The notes under the pieces are model-generated. The model was not told the origin of the DNA and did not search any database. It worked only from the letters and a program-made list of their open reading frames with translations. From positions 1 through 30,369 of the forward strand of contig JBOGIQ010000028.1 in the NCBI GenBank assembly GCA_050742535.1: DNA of 30,369 nucleotides, given 5' to 3'. Below are positions 15,437 through 23,070 of the stretch, piece by piece. The position numbers were made by a program, and so were the translations under genes. This DNA is from Gp6-AA40 sp050742535 (GTDB taxonomy: Bacteria; Acidobacteriota; Vicinamibacteria; Vicinamibacterales; UBA2999). Every line of letters begins with the position of its first letter. Position 1 is the stretch's first letter.

Positions 15437-16906
15437 ATGACCCAGAAGCATCAGGTGATGGTCGTCGACGACGACCTGGCGATGTGCGGGTTCCTCCAGG
15501 ACTTCCTGGTGTCCCGCGGATACGGAGCGCTGACGATCAGCAACAGCGACGAAGCGGTCAAGCGCTTCCACGCGGAGCGGCCGTCGGCGGTGCTGCTCGA
15601 CGTCATCATGCCCGGCATGGACGGGCTCGCGGCGCTCGCCGCGCTCAAGAAAATCGATCACGAGGTCCCGGTCATCGTGATGTCGGGACAGGGGGGGACG
15701 CAGACCGTCGTGCAGGCGATGAAGCTGGGCGCGAGCGATTTCGTCTGCAAGCCGTTCGAGGACCACGAGCTCGAAGTGCTGATTGCGTCGGCCATCCGGC
15801 AGCGCCAACTGAGTCAGGAAGTGGCGTCGCTGCGTGCGCGCCTCAGCCAGCAGTCGAAGTACTCGACCCTCTTCGGCAACAGCGACGCGATGACCGAAGT
15901 GCGCGATCTGATCGAGCGCGTGTCGGACACGGACGTCACGGTGCTGATTCGCGGCGAGAGCGGCACGGGCAAGGAGCTGGTCGCCCATGCCCTGCACGAG
16001 CGATCGCTGCGCAAGGACAAGGCGTTCGTGAAGGTGAACTGCGCGGCGCTGCCGACGGAGCTGCTCGAATCCGAGCTGTTTGGATTCGAGAAGGGCGCCT
16101 TTACCGGCGCGATTCAGCAGAAGCCCGGCAAGTTCGAGTTCGCCAACCACGGCACGATGTTCCTCGACGAGATCGGAGATATCAGCTATCCGCTGCAGGC
16201 CAAGCTGCTGCAGGTGCTGCAGGACGGCGGGTTCTCACGGCTCGGAGGCAAAGCGGACGTGCAGGTGGACGTGCGCCTGATCGCGGCGACCAATCGCGAC
16301 CTCGAGACCGCCGTCGCCTCGGGACAGTTCCGTGAGGACCTGTATTTCCGGCTCAACGTCGTCACGATCAACCTGCCTCCGCTGCGCGACCGGCGCGAGG
16401 AGATTCCGATCCTGACGCAGCACTTCCTGGACAAGTACTCCGTCCAGTACAACAAGCCGCTGGCGTCGATCAGCGGCGAGCTGTCGAATCAGTTTCTGAA
16501 TTACGACTGGCCCGGGAACGTGCGCCAGCTGGAGAACCTGATCAAACGGATAGTAGTGCTCGGCACGGAAGCGGGCATCTCGCGTGAGCTGCTGCAGCCC
16601 GTTGTCGCGGTATCTCCCCGCCCGCTGTCACTCCCTCCCGTCGCGGCGCCCCCGGTTCTGGTTCCTCCAGCGGCCGCGCCATCTCACGTGAGGTCCGGCG
16701 AGCCGGTGGCGGCGGGAGCGGGCGCGGTGAGCGTCTCGCTGAAGGACATCGCCCGTTCGGCCGCGCGCGAGGCGGAGCGCGAACTGATCCTGCGGATGCT
16801 GACGCGCACGCGCTGGAACCGGAAAGAAGCCGCGGAGCACCTCGGCATCAGCTACAAGGCGCTGCTCTACAAGATCAAGGAGAACGGCCTGGACACGGCC
16901 TCCTGA
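15437..16906 (+). CDS. Sigma-54-dependent response regulator (NtrC/PrsR type) 2
   Basis: 489 aa, ATG at 15437 with GGGAG 4 nt upstream; the frame is open further upstream but lacks a better start. Receiver ~1-120 with Asp55 (AVLLDVIMPGMDG) and Lys105 (CKPFED). AAA+ domain ~145-380 with Walker A GESGTGKE at 173-180, GAFTGA at 220-225, Walker B MFLDEIGD near 241-248. A Pro/Ala/Val-rich linker leads to a Fis-like helix-turn-helix (NRKEAAEHLGISYKALLYKI). It is clearly a paralogue of the preceding regulator: the AAA+ and DNA-binding parts are closely similar, so they may share or compete for sites. No kinase follows it; a degenerate GGDEF protein starts 8 nt after its stop. It probably drives the downstream polysaccharide operon (inference). 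Confidence 0.94.
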   Translation: MTQKHQVMVVDDDLAMCGFLQDFLVSRGYGALTISNSDEAVKRFHAERPSAVLLDVIMPGMDGLAALAALKKIDHEVPVIVMSGQGGTQTVVQAMKLGASDFVCKPFEDHELEVLIASAIRQRQLSQEVASLRARLSQQSKYSTLFGNSDAMTEVRDLIERVSDTDVTVLIRGESGTGKELVAHALHERSLRKDKAFVKVNCAALPTELLESELFGFEKGAFTGAIQQKPGKFEFANHGTMFLDEIGDISYPLQAKLLQVLQDGGFSRLGGKADVQVDVRLIAATNRDLETAVASGQFREDLYFRLNVVTINLPPLRDRREEIPILTQHFLDKYSVQYNKPLASISGELSNQFLNYDWPGNVRQLENLIKRIVVLGTEAGISRELLQPVVAVSPRPLSLPPVAAPPVLVPPAAAPSHVRSGEPVAAGAGAVSVSLKDIARSAAREAERELILRMLTRTRWNRKEAAEHLGISYKALLYKIKENGLDTAS

Positions 16907-16914
16907 CGCCTGCC

Positions 16915-17373
16915 ATGAGCGACTCGCTCTTCGACGAGCAATCGCGGCTGCTCAAGCCGCACGCCTTCGAATTCGTGCTCGACGGCGAACTGCGGCGGGC
17001 CGTCCGATCGCAGAACTACCTCACGCTGGTCACGGTGGAGACCAGCCGCGAGTTCGACGGCATGACGGTCGCCGCCGATCAGGGCACCGTCGGCGAGGTT
17101 GCGCAGATCATCCGCAACGAGGTTCGCGACACCGACGTGCTGGGCGTCACCAACCACGGGCTGCTCTCGCTCGTGCTGCTCGACGCCGATTACGAGAACT
17201 CGACGCGCGTCATCGACCGGCTGATGGAGCGGATGAATCACTACGACTTTCCCGCACCGCTGCGCCTGTCGGTGGGAGCCGCGTGCTACCCGACCGACGC
17301 GGTCGATGCGCCGTCGCTGCAACGGCAGGCCGTGTCGCATCCGGTCATCAGCTGGCGGGGTGGCCATCCTTGA
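16915..17373 (+). CDS. Degenerate GGDEF-like domain protein
   Basis: 152 aa, ATG at 16915, 8 nt after the sigma-54 regulator and so probably in the same transcript. The fold pattern of a GGDEF (nucleotide cyclase) domain is recognisable: VAQIIRNEVRDTDVLG, then LLSLVLLDADYENSTRVIDR, then PLRLSVGAACYPTDAVD with the usual terminal helix. The catalytic GG[DE]EF turn is replaced by TNHGLLSL and the metal-binding Asp positions are not evident. It therefore should not make c-di-GMP. It may bind a nucleotide or a protein partner, or simply be an effector-like receptor for the regulator upstream. The N-terminal ~45 residues are not recognisable. Confidence 0.65.
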   Translation: MSDSLFDEQSRLLKPHAFEFVLDGELRRAVRSQNYLTLVTVETSREFDGMTVAADQGTVGEVAQIIRNEVRDTDVLGVTNHGLLSLVLLDADYENSTRVIDRLMERMNHYDFPAPLRLSVGAACYPTDAVDAPSLQRQAVSHPVISWRGGHP

Positions 17374-17672
17374 GCTAGAACGTTCGGCATTTCAGCGGTA
17401 CTTTTCGGAACTGCCTTTCACACACGGCCGTGCGCAAGCGTACCAACCTCGCGCGCGGGCTCCTTTTCGTGCATTTCCCCTCGTTTGAGGACCGCCATGG
17501 CATCGGCACATACCGCATGCCAGCGAATGGTGTGAACGGTTATTGCACTTCAGCGCGACGGAAGTGAGCCGTATCAGCGGTGATGCGGCACGTCGCCGCC
17601 AAGTACGGCACACGCGCGAACGACGCGCAGTGAGTCACGGGGGCGAAGCCCGTGAGGAGTGAAACAGGGACT
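17374..17672 (+). other. Leader/promoter region of the polysaccharide operon, structured
   Basis: About 300 nt with no gene. Near its 3' end are two tandem hairpins: CAC-GCGCG / CGCGC-A-GTG (17611-17632) and TCACGGG / CCCGTGA (17635-17655, 7-nt loop). The second ends 17 nt before the ATG at 17673 and contains the alternative GTG start and GAGG purines, so folding could hide the ribosome binding region. I found no credible sigma-54 or sigma-70 promoter pair and no match to the c-di-GMP (GEMM) riboswitch core. Confidence 0.4.
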
Positions 17673-18833
17673 ATGCGTTCGACCATTCTCGCCACGCTCG
17701 CCGTGATCACGGCACTGTCGCCGGCCGTGTCGGCGCAGACGCGCTTCACGTTCGTGCCCTCGCTGTCGATTGCAGGCGTCTACGACGACAACCTCTTCGC
17801 CGAACAGGAGGGCAGCGCCGGAAAGATGCTGCAGGTGCGCCCCACGGTCGAAGGGAACTACGAGTCGCCGCGGCTCAGATTCCTCAGCCTGTATTCGCAG
17901 GACATGCTGCGCTCCAACTTCTCGACGCTCAACACCCTCGACGCGCGGCGGCACGCGTACCTCGACACCGAGTTCCGCAGCTCGCCGCTGACGACATTCG
18001 GCCTCGTCGGGCGCTACGACCGGTCCGAAACACCCGGCGACATCGAGCTGGACACGGGAATCCTCGGCGCACGGCGGACGGCGCAGCGCTGGCAGCTCTC
18101 GCCGACGCTGGTGCGGCGCCTCAATCCGCGCTCGGTGATCACGGCCGGATACGACTTCACGCGCGAGAACGAGCTCGACACGCCGAGCGGCACGCTGCAT
18201 CAGGGGCGGGTCGCGCTGTCGCGTGAGTTCACGTCGCGATCGGCCATTGTCGGGACCTATCTCGCCAGGTATTTCGTCGACCCGCTCGGGGAGTCCTCGT
18301 CACACTCGGTGCTCGCCGGCTGGACGCGCGAGATGGCGCCGCACACGCACCTCTCGCTGTATGCGGGACCGCGGGTCAGCTCGTATCAGAGCGGCGTCAA
18401 GCCGGAGTTGTCGGCGTCGCTCAGGCGCGACACGAACCGCTTCGACGTCAGGGCCGACTACTGGCACGGCGAAACGATCATCCTCGGCATCGAAGGACCG
18501 GTCGCGGTGGACAGCGGCTCGCTGCGGATCACCTGGCCCTTCCGCAGCCGCTGGGAGTTCGGCACCCACCTCGGCGCGACCGACATCGACACCCTCGACT
18601 TCCGTGAGGCGCGTGTGTACCGAAGCGCCCTGCTGGCCTCCTGGACGTCCCGCGGGATGTATAGCGTCTCCGCTTCGTATGGCGTGGATTACCAACAGGG
18701 CGATATCCGCCGCCGTCTGGACGACAACGTATTGCGGCACGTGTTTCGCGTGAGCTTTACCGTCGCGCCGCGGCTCTTCCGTTCGATTCTGCCGCCGGAT
18801 GAGGCGGCACGAGTGAAAGGGGTTATTCGATGA
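17673..18833 (+). CDS. Outer-membrane beta-barrel protein of the polysaccharide locus
   Basis: 386 aa from ATG 17673 (in-frame GTG at 17652 is an alternative that adds seven residues). Residues 1-21 are a signal peptide (MRSTILATLAVITALSPAVSA). The mature protein is full of alternating aromatic/hydrophobic strands separated by charged turns (FVPSLSIAGVYDDNLF, LVGRYDRSETPGD, ITAGYDFTRENELD, SVSASYGVDYQQGD), typical of a beta-barrel similar to the EPS-locus outer-membrane proteins of exosortase systems (TIGR03016-like). It likely forms or assists the exit pore for the polymer. It is the first gene of the operon and its last 4 nt (ATGA) start the export protein. The family call is by architecture and context rather than a diagnostic motif. 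Confidence 0.75.
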   Translation: MRSTILATLAVITALSPAVSAQTRFTFVPSLSIAGVYDDNLFAEQEGSAGKMLQVRPTVEGNYESPRLRFLSLYSQDMLRSNFSTLNTLDARRHAYLDTEFRSSPLTTFGLVGRYDRSETPGDIELDTGILGARRTAQRWQLSPTLVRRLNPRSVITAGYDFTRENELDTPSGTLHQGRVALSREFTSRSAIVGTYLARYFVDPLGESSSHSVLAGWTREMAPHTHLSLYAGPRVSSYQSGVKPELSASLRRDTNRFDVRADYWHGETIILGIEGPVAVDSGSLRITWPFRSRWEFGTHLGATDIDTLDFREARVYRSALLASWTSRGMYSVSASYGVDYQQGDIRRRLDDNVLRHVFRVSFTVAPRLFRSILPPDEAARVKGVIR

Positions 18834-19537
18834 TCGCGCGGGTCCTGACCACGTTGACAGCTGCATTTGTTTTCGCGTCGGCCGCGTTCGCGCAGCAGAC
18901 GACGGCACCGCGCGAAGCGGTTGGCACCACCGGTACCACACCGCCCGCACAGACGCCGGCGGCGGCGACGAAGGCCGTGCCCGCCCCGCCGGCAGCACCG
19001 GCCGCAGCGCCCGCGGCAGGCGCACGCGCGATCGAAGCGGCGCGCGTCGATCCGCGTGACTACAAGATTGGGCCCGAGGACATCCTCGACATCCATGTCT
19101 GGAAGAACGAGGAGCTCAGTCGCGAGCGGATCCCGGTCCGGCCCGACGGCAAGATCTCGCACCCGCTCGTCCACGACATCACCGTCGCCGGCCTGACCGC
19201 GGGTCAGGTCAGGGTTGAAGTGGCACAGCGCCTGGCGCAGTTCATCGATCCGGCTCCGGAGGTGTCGGTCGTCGTTCGCGAGATTCACAGTCCGAAAGTG
19301 TCGGTGTCGGGCAACGTCCGCATGGCCGGCTACTTCGAGCTGAAGACAACCGACGTCACGGTGCTCGACATGATTGCCAAGGCACAGGGGCTGAACGAGT
19401 TCGCCGACAAAGGCGGCATCAAGGTGATCCGCCGCGGCCAGAACGGCGCGATCGACTTCAAATACAACGACGCCATCAACGGCAAGAATGGCGCGAACTT
19501 CGTCGTCCAGCCCGGCGACGTCATCGTCGTCAACTGA
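18830..19537 (+). CDS. Polysaccharide export protein (Wza-like, Poly_export + SLBB)
   Basis: 235 aa, ATG 18830 inside the ATGA overlap with the barrel gene. Signal peptide residues 1-21 (ending AFA before QQ), then a Pro/Ala/Thr-rich linker to about residue 65. The Poly_export domain follows (DYKIGPEDILDIHVWKNEEL, VRPDGKISHPLV, TAGQVRVEVAQRL), then one SLBB-like segment (VSVSGNVRMAGYFEL ... FVVQPGDVIVV). These proteins form the outer-membrane or periplasmic channel for capsule and EPS. Unlike E. coli Wza it has no lipobox Cys, is short, and lacks the C-terminal amphipathic helix; the upstream beta-barrel protein may supply the outer-membrane pore instead (inference). Confidence 0.9.
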   Translation: MIARVLTTLTAAFVFASAAFAQQTTAPREAVGTTGTTPPAQTPAAATKAVPAPPAAPAAAPAAGARAIEAARVDPRDYKIGPEDILDIHVWKNEELSRERIPVRPDGKISHPLVHDITVAGLTAGQVRVEVAQRLAQFIDPAPEVSVVVREIHSPKVSVSGNVRMAGYFELKTTDVTVLDMIAKAQGLNEFADKGGIKVIRRGQNGAIDFKYNDAINGKNGANFVVQPGDVIVVN

Positions 19538-19544
19538 GGAGCCC

Positions 19545-21209
19545 ATGGCCCGCGAGCTCATGTCCCCCGCATCCGACGAATCCATCGCCGTCCGGACGAT
19601 CACCATCCTTCGCCGGCGCGCGCTCATCGCGGTGGTCGCCTTCACGACCGTCATCGCCGCCGCCATCGCGTTCGCCGTCTACCTGCCCGACCTGTACACG
19701 GCGAGCGCCATCGTGACGATCGAGCGCCCGCTGCCGGATGGCGTGATCCGCACCAACGTCGGCAACGAACTGGAAAGCCGCCTGTATCAAATCCGGCAGG
19801 AGGTCCTCAGCCGCGAGCGGCTGACGGGCCTGATCAAGCGGTTCGACCTGTATCCGGAACTGCGGCGGACGGCCGGATTCGAGGACGTGCTGAACCAGGC
19901 GCGCGAGGACATCGACTGGGAGGCGAACGGGCCGGAGCAGGTCTCCGGCCGGACCAAGACCGTCGCCTTCACGCTGACCTATACGGGCACCGACCAGCGC
20001 AACGTCGCGAACGTGACCAACGCGATCGCACAGTTCTTCGTCGAGCACAACTCCGCGCTCCGCGCCGGCGAGGCGCGGCGCACCGTGCAGCTGGTCGAAG
20101 AACAGATGAAAGCGGCGAAGCAGCAGGTGGACAGTCAGGATGCGCGACTGCGTGATTTCACGCTGAGGAATCAGGCGCAGCTGCCGCAGGCCGCCGGCGT
20201 CGCCATGGCGGCGTATCAGTCCCTCGCCGATGAACTGCGCCGCAACCGCGACGATCAGCGCCGCAACATGGACGCGAGGGAGAAACTGCTCGACGGCCTG
20301 GAGGATGCCTCCGCGGTTGCCGCAGCGGCCAAAGGCGTGCTGGCCTCGGATCCGGCGGGTGTCCCGGTATCAAAGGAGCTCGCGGAGGCGAGGGAGCGTC
20401 TGGGGCAGGCGCGGAAAGATCTCATCGAAGCCGAACGCAAGGGGTTCACGGCAAACCATCCCGAGATCATCAGCGTCAGCAGCCGCATCGCCGCCATCGA
20501 AAAGGAAGTGCAGGACCAGCAGGCGCGTGATCTCGCCGCCTACAAGGCCAGACAGGCAACCGACGCACAACGGCAGGCGGTCTCGAACACGCCGCAGAAC
20601 CTCGCCGCGCTGCCGCGCAGCAGGCGCGGCATCAAGGATTTCGACGACGAGCTGACGCGGCTGCGGACCGAAGAAAAGGATCTGCAGCAGCGGATCGCCG
20701 TGCTGCAGCAGCGGTTCGACTCGACCCCTGGCGTCCAGGAGGGCTACCTCCAGGCGCAGCGCGAGTACTCCTCGGCGAAGGAGAACTACGACGTGCTGGC
20801 CCGCAGGTTCGACGAGGCGCGGCTGGCCGAGTCGGTGGAAACGGGCCACCAGGGCGAGAACTTCCGCATTCTCGATGCGGCGGTGGCGCCCGAAGGTCCG
20901 TCCGCGCCGAACCGGCTGCGTCTGCTGCTGATGGGACTGCTCCTGGCGCTTGCCGCCATGGCGGGCGCGGTGGTGCTCGCCGAACAGTTCGACACGTCGT
21001 TCCACAACGTCGACGAAGTGCGCGAGTTCACCGGGGTGCCGGTCCTCGCGACGATTCCGCAAATCGGCGCCGCGCCGCGCCGCGGCTGGGCGCGTGCCAC
21101 GCTCGGCACGGCGTCCGCGGTTGCGGCGGTGGTCCTCGTCGCCACGCTCTCCGCCTATCTCGCTCACGGAAACGACACGCTGGTGAGACTGCTCCAGCGC
21201 GCGGGTTAA
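19545..21209 (+). CDS. Polysaccharide chain-length determinant (Wzz/Wzc-like, no kinase domain)
   Basis: 554 aa, ATG 19545 with GAGGAG about 5 nt upstream. A Wzz domain opens with a transmembrane helix (~26-47, RALIAVVAFTTVIAAAIAF), then the family strand YTASAIVTIERPLPDG. Residues ~165-450 are a long periplasmic coiled coil (VEEQMKAAKQQVDSQDARLR and similar). The second membrane helix is at ~458-480 (LLLMGLLLALAAMAGAVVLA), followed by the conserved FTGVPVLATIPQIG segment, and an extra hydrophobic helix at ~519-540. It matches the XrtA-locus chain-length family (TIGR03007-like). The separate tyrosine kinase is encoded next. Together they set polymer length and drive export at the inner membrane. 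Confidence 0.9.
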   Translation: MARELMSPASDESIAVRTITILRRRALIAVVAFTTVIAAAIAFAVYLPDLYTASAIVTIERPLPDGVIRTNVGNELESRLYQIRQEVLSRERLTGLIKRFDLYPELRRTAGFEDVLNQAREDIDWEANGPEQVSGRTKTVAFTLTYTGTDQRNVANVTNAIAQFFVEHNSALRAGEARRTVQLVEEQMKAAKQQVDSQDARLRDFTLRNQAQLPQAAGVAMAAYQSLADELRRNRDDQRRNMDAREKLLDGLEDASAVAAAAKGVLASDPAGVPVSKELAEARERLGQARKDLIEAERKGFTANHPEIISVSSRIAAIEKEVQDQQARDLAAYKARQATDAQRQAVSNTPQNLAALPRSRRGIKDFDDELTRLRTEEKDLQQRIAVLQQRFDSTPGVQEGYLQAQREYSSAKENYDVLARRFDEARLAESVETGHQGENFRILDAAVAPEGPSAPNRLRLLLMGLLLALAAMAGAVVLAEQFDTSFHNVDEVREFTGVPVLATIPQIGAAPRRGWARATLGTASAVAAVVLVATLSAYLAHGNDTLVRLLQRAG

Positions 21210-21220
21210 GGGGTCACATC

Positions 21221-21946
21221 GTGAAAAGGACGCTCACACAATCGCTCAATTCCCGGCTGGTCAGCTTCACCAGCCCCGGCTCGTTCGCCGCCGAGCAGTA
21301 CCAGGGACTGCGGATCACGATCGAGCGGCTCACAAAAACGCGAGGGTCGCAGGTGCTGGCGATCACCAGTCCCGCGGCAGGCGAAGGCAAGACGCTGACC
21401 GCCGTCAACCTTGCCGGCGCGCTGGCGCGCGAATCGGACGGCCGCGTGCTGTTGATCGACGCCGACCTGCGCCGCCCCTCGATTGCTGCGACGCTGGGAT
21501 TAGACACGTCGCCCGGGTTGACCGACGTGCTGTCGAGCGATCAGCTCGAGCTCGCTGCCGTCGCTCAGCCGGTGCAGTCATTCCCCCTCTGGGCGGTGAC
21601 GTCCGGCACGCCCGGCTCCGCCATTCACCGTCTCCTCCGCTCGCCGCGGTTCGACGGCCTGATCCAGCGCGCGCGGCAGGACTTCGACGTGGTCATCGTG
21701 GACACGCCGCCGCTCCTGCCGGTGTTCGACTCGGCCATCCTGTCGCGAATCGTCGATCAGATGCTCGTCGTCGTCGCCGCCAACCAGACGCCGCGGAAGC
21801 TGCTCGGCGAAGCGCTCAACCTCGTGGACCCGGCAAAGGTGATGGGCATCGTGTTCAACCGCGACGACCGGCCGCTGTTCGGGTACTACGACGAGTACTA
21901 CCGGGAGTATTTTCCCGACACCTCTGGCGCGGTGAGCCAGGCATAG
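21221..21946 (+). CDS. Tyrosine-protein kinase (CpsD/BY-kinase type)
   Basis: 241 aa, GTG 21221 with AAGGGG upstream, 11 nt after the chain-length gene. Walker A SPAAGEGKT near 50-58, Walker A' VLLIDADLRR at 76-85, Walker B VVIVDTPP at 157-164: a complete bacterial tyrosine-kinase nucleotide site. The C-terminus has a tyrosine cluster (YYDEYYREY; Tyr222, 223, 226, 227, 230) as the autophosphorylation tail. It works with the membrane chain-length protein, whose cytoplasmic part activates it; cycling of phosphorylation controls polymerisation and export. It resembles the exosortase-associated kinase family (TIGR03018-like). Confidence 0.93.
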   Translation: MKRTLTQSLNSRLVSFTSPGSFAAEQYQGLRITIERLTKTRGSQVLAITSPAAGEGKTLTAVNLAGALARESDGRVLLIDADLRRPSIAATLGLDTSPGLTDVLSSDQLELAAVAQPVQSFPLWAVTSGTPGSAIHRLLRSPRFDGLIQRARQDFDVVIVDTPPLLPVFDSAILSRIVDQMLVVVAANQTPRKLLGEALNLVDPAKVMGIVFNRDDRPLFGYYDEYYREYFPDTSGAVSQA

Positions 21947-21975
21947 GAGCCCAACGAACCCTTGGGAACACTGGG

Positions 21976-23070
21976 ATGCAATCCAGCCTTCTGATTCTCG
22001 GCGCCGGCCCGATCGCGGAGCGACTCATCGAGGAAATCGAGTCGCTCGACTCGCTGCACTTCACGGTCCTGGGCGTGGTCGACACCGAGCGGCCGGATCA
22101 GTACGCGCCGCTCGCCGATCGGTGGCTGGGCACGTGCGACGAGCTCGATCAGATCGTCGCGCGCGTGCGTCCGTCGCGGATCGTCGTGGCCATCGAGAAC
22201 CGGCGCGATCGCCTCCCGCTGCAGGCGCTGCTCGAGTCGCGCGTGAGCGGCATCGACGTGGAGGACGCCATCGAGCTCTATGAGCGGATCACCGGGAAGA
22301 TGGCCATCGAGGCACTGCGGCCCAGCACGCTGATCCTGTCGAAGGGTTTCCGCAATCACGGAGCCGCGGAGGTGGTGGCCCGCCTCGTCAGCGTCCTCGC
22401 CGCCGTGGTCGGGCTGGTGATCTGCGCCCCGTTGCTCGCCGTGATCGCGCTGCTCGTGAAAATCGATTCCCCCGGACCCGTGCTGTTCGTGCAGCCGCGC
22501 GCCGGCCGCCACGGACGCCCGTTCGGCCTCCTGAAGTTCCGCACGATGCATCCGACGACGGAGGCGCCGTCGGAGTGGGTCATGGACAACATTCACCGCA
22601 TCACGCGCGTTGGCCGGTACCTTCGCCGCTTCCGCCTCGACGAGCTGCCGCAGCTGATCAACGTGATCCGCGGCGAGATGAACCTGATCGGCCCGCGTCC
22701 GCATCCCGTGTCGAATCACGCGACGTTCATGGAGCGCATCGCGTACTACGGGCTGCGGTCGACGGTCCGGCCCGGCGTCACCGGCTGGGCGCAGGTGCGA
22801 CACGGGTACGCGAACAACCTCGAGGAAGAAACCGAGAAGATGCGCTACGACCTGTACTACATCAAGAACCGGTCGCTGTGGCTCGACTTGCGGATCATGT
22901 TCGCCACGATCGGCATCGTGCTGTTCGGCCAGGGCGCGGCACAGGTTCGCCATCCGGCGCCAATGGGGCGAGATCTGTCGTGGCCCGCGGCGCAGCGGGT
23001 CCGCGCCAAGGACCTCGTGCCGGTGCTGGCCGATCAGCCTGCTCCGCGTTCCACCACAGGACGCCAGTGA
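21976..23070 (+). CDS. Polyprenyl glycosylphosphotransferase without N-terminal membrane bundle
   Basis: 364 aa, ATG 21976. It starts the repeat unit by transferring sugar-1-phosphate to undecaprenyl phosphate at the inner membrane. Residues 1-115 form a Rossmann-like domain (LLILGAGPIAERLIEEIE) that in full-length relatives sits between a four-helix N-terminal bundle and the catalytic part; that bundle is missing here. One hydrophobic hairpin (~133-157) anchors the catalytic domain: KIDSPGPVLFVQPRAGRHGRPF, LLKFRTMH, RRFRLDELPQLINVIRGEMN, GPRPH, and RPGVTGWAQVRHGY with conserved Asp/Glu and Arg. The end extends 35 residues beyond the family. The start may be truncated relative to the family, or this is a natural short form; upstream DNA to 21946 has no coding space for helices. 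Confidence 0.92.
   Translation: MQSSLLILGAGPIAERLIEEIESLDSLHFTVLGVVDTERPDQYAPLADRWLGTCDELDQIVARVRPSRIVVAIENRRDRLPLQALLESRVSGIDVEDAIELYERITGKMAIEALRPSTLILSKGFRNHGAAEVVARLVSVLAAVVGLVICAPLLAVIALLVKIDSPGPVLFVQPRAGRHGRPFGLLKFRTMHPTTEAPSEWVMDNIHRITRVGRYLRRFRLDELPQLINVIRGEMNLIGPRPHPVSNHATFMERIAYYGLRSTVRPGVTGWAQVRHGYANNLEEETEKMRYDLYYIKNRSLWLDLRIMFATIGIVLFGQGAAQVRHPAPMGRDLSWPAAQRVRAKDLVPVLADQPAPRSTTGRQ

Noticed and set aside
17527..17547. Sigma-54-like site TGG...TTGC before the EPS operon
   Set aside because: GG and GC are 14 nt apart, not 10, so it should not be recognised.
17374..17672. c-di-GMP-I (GEMM) riboswitch before the EPS operon
   Set aside because: The conserved GGGCAAACC and GGACGCAAAGCC cores are absent; GGGGGCGAAGCCC only superficially resembles them.
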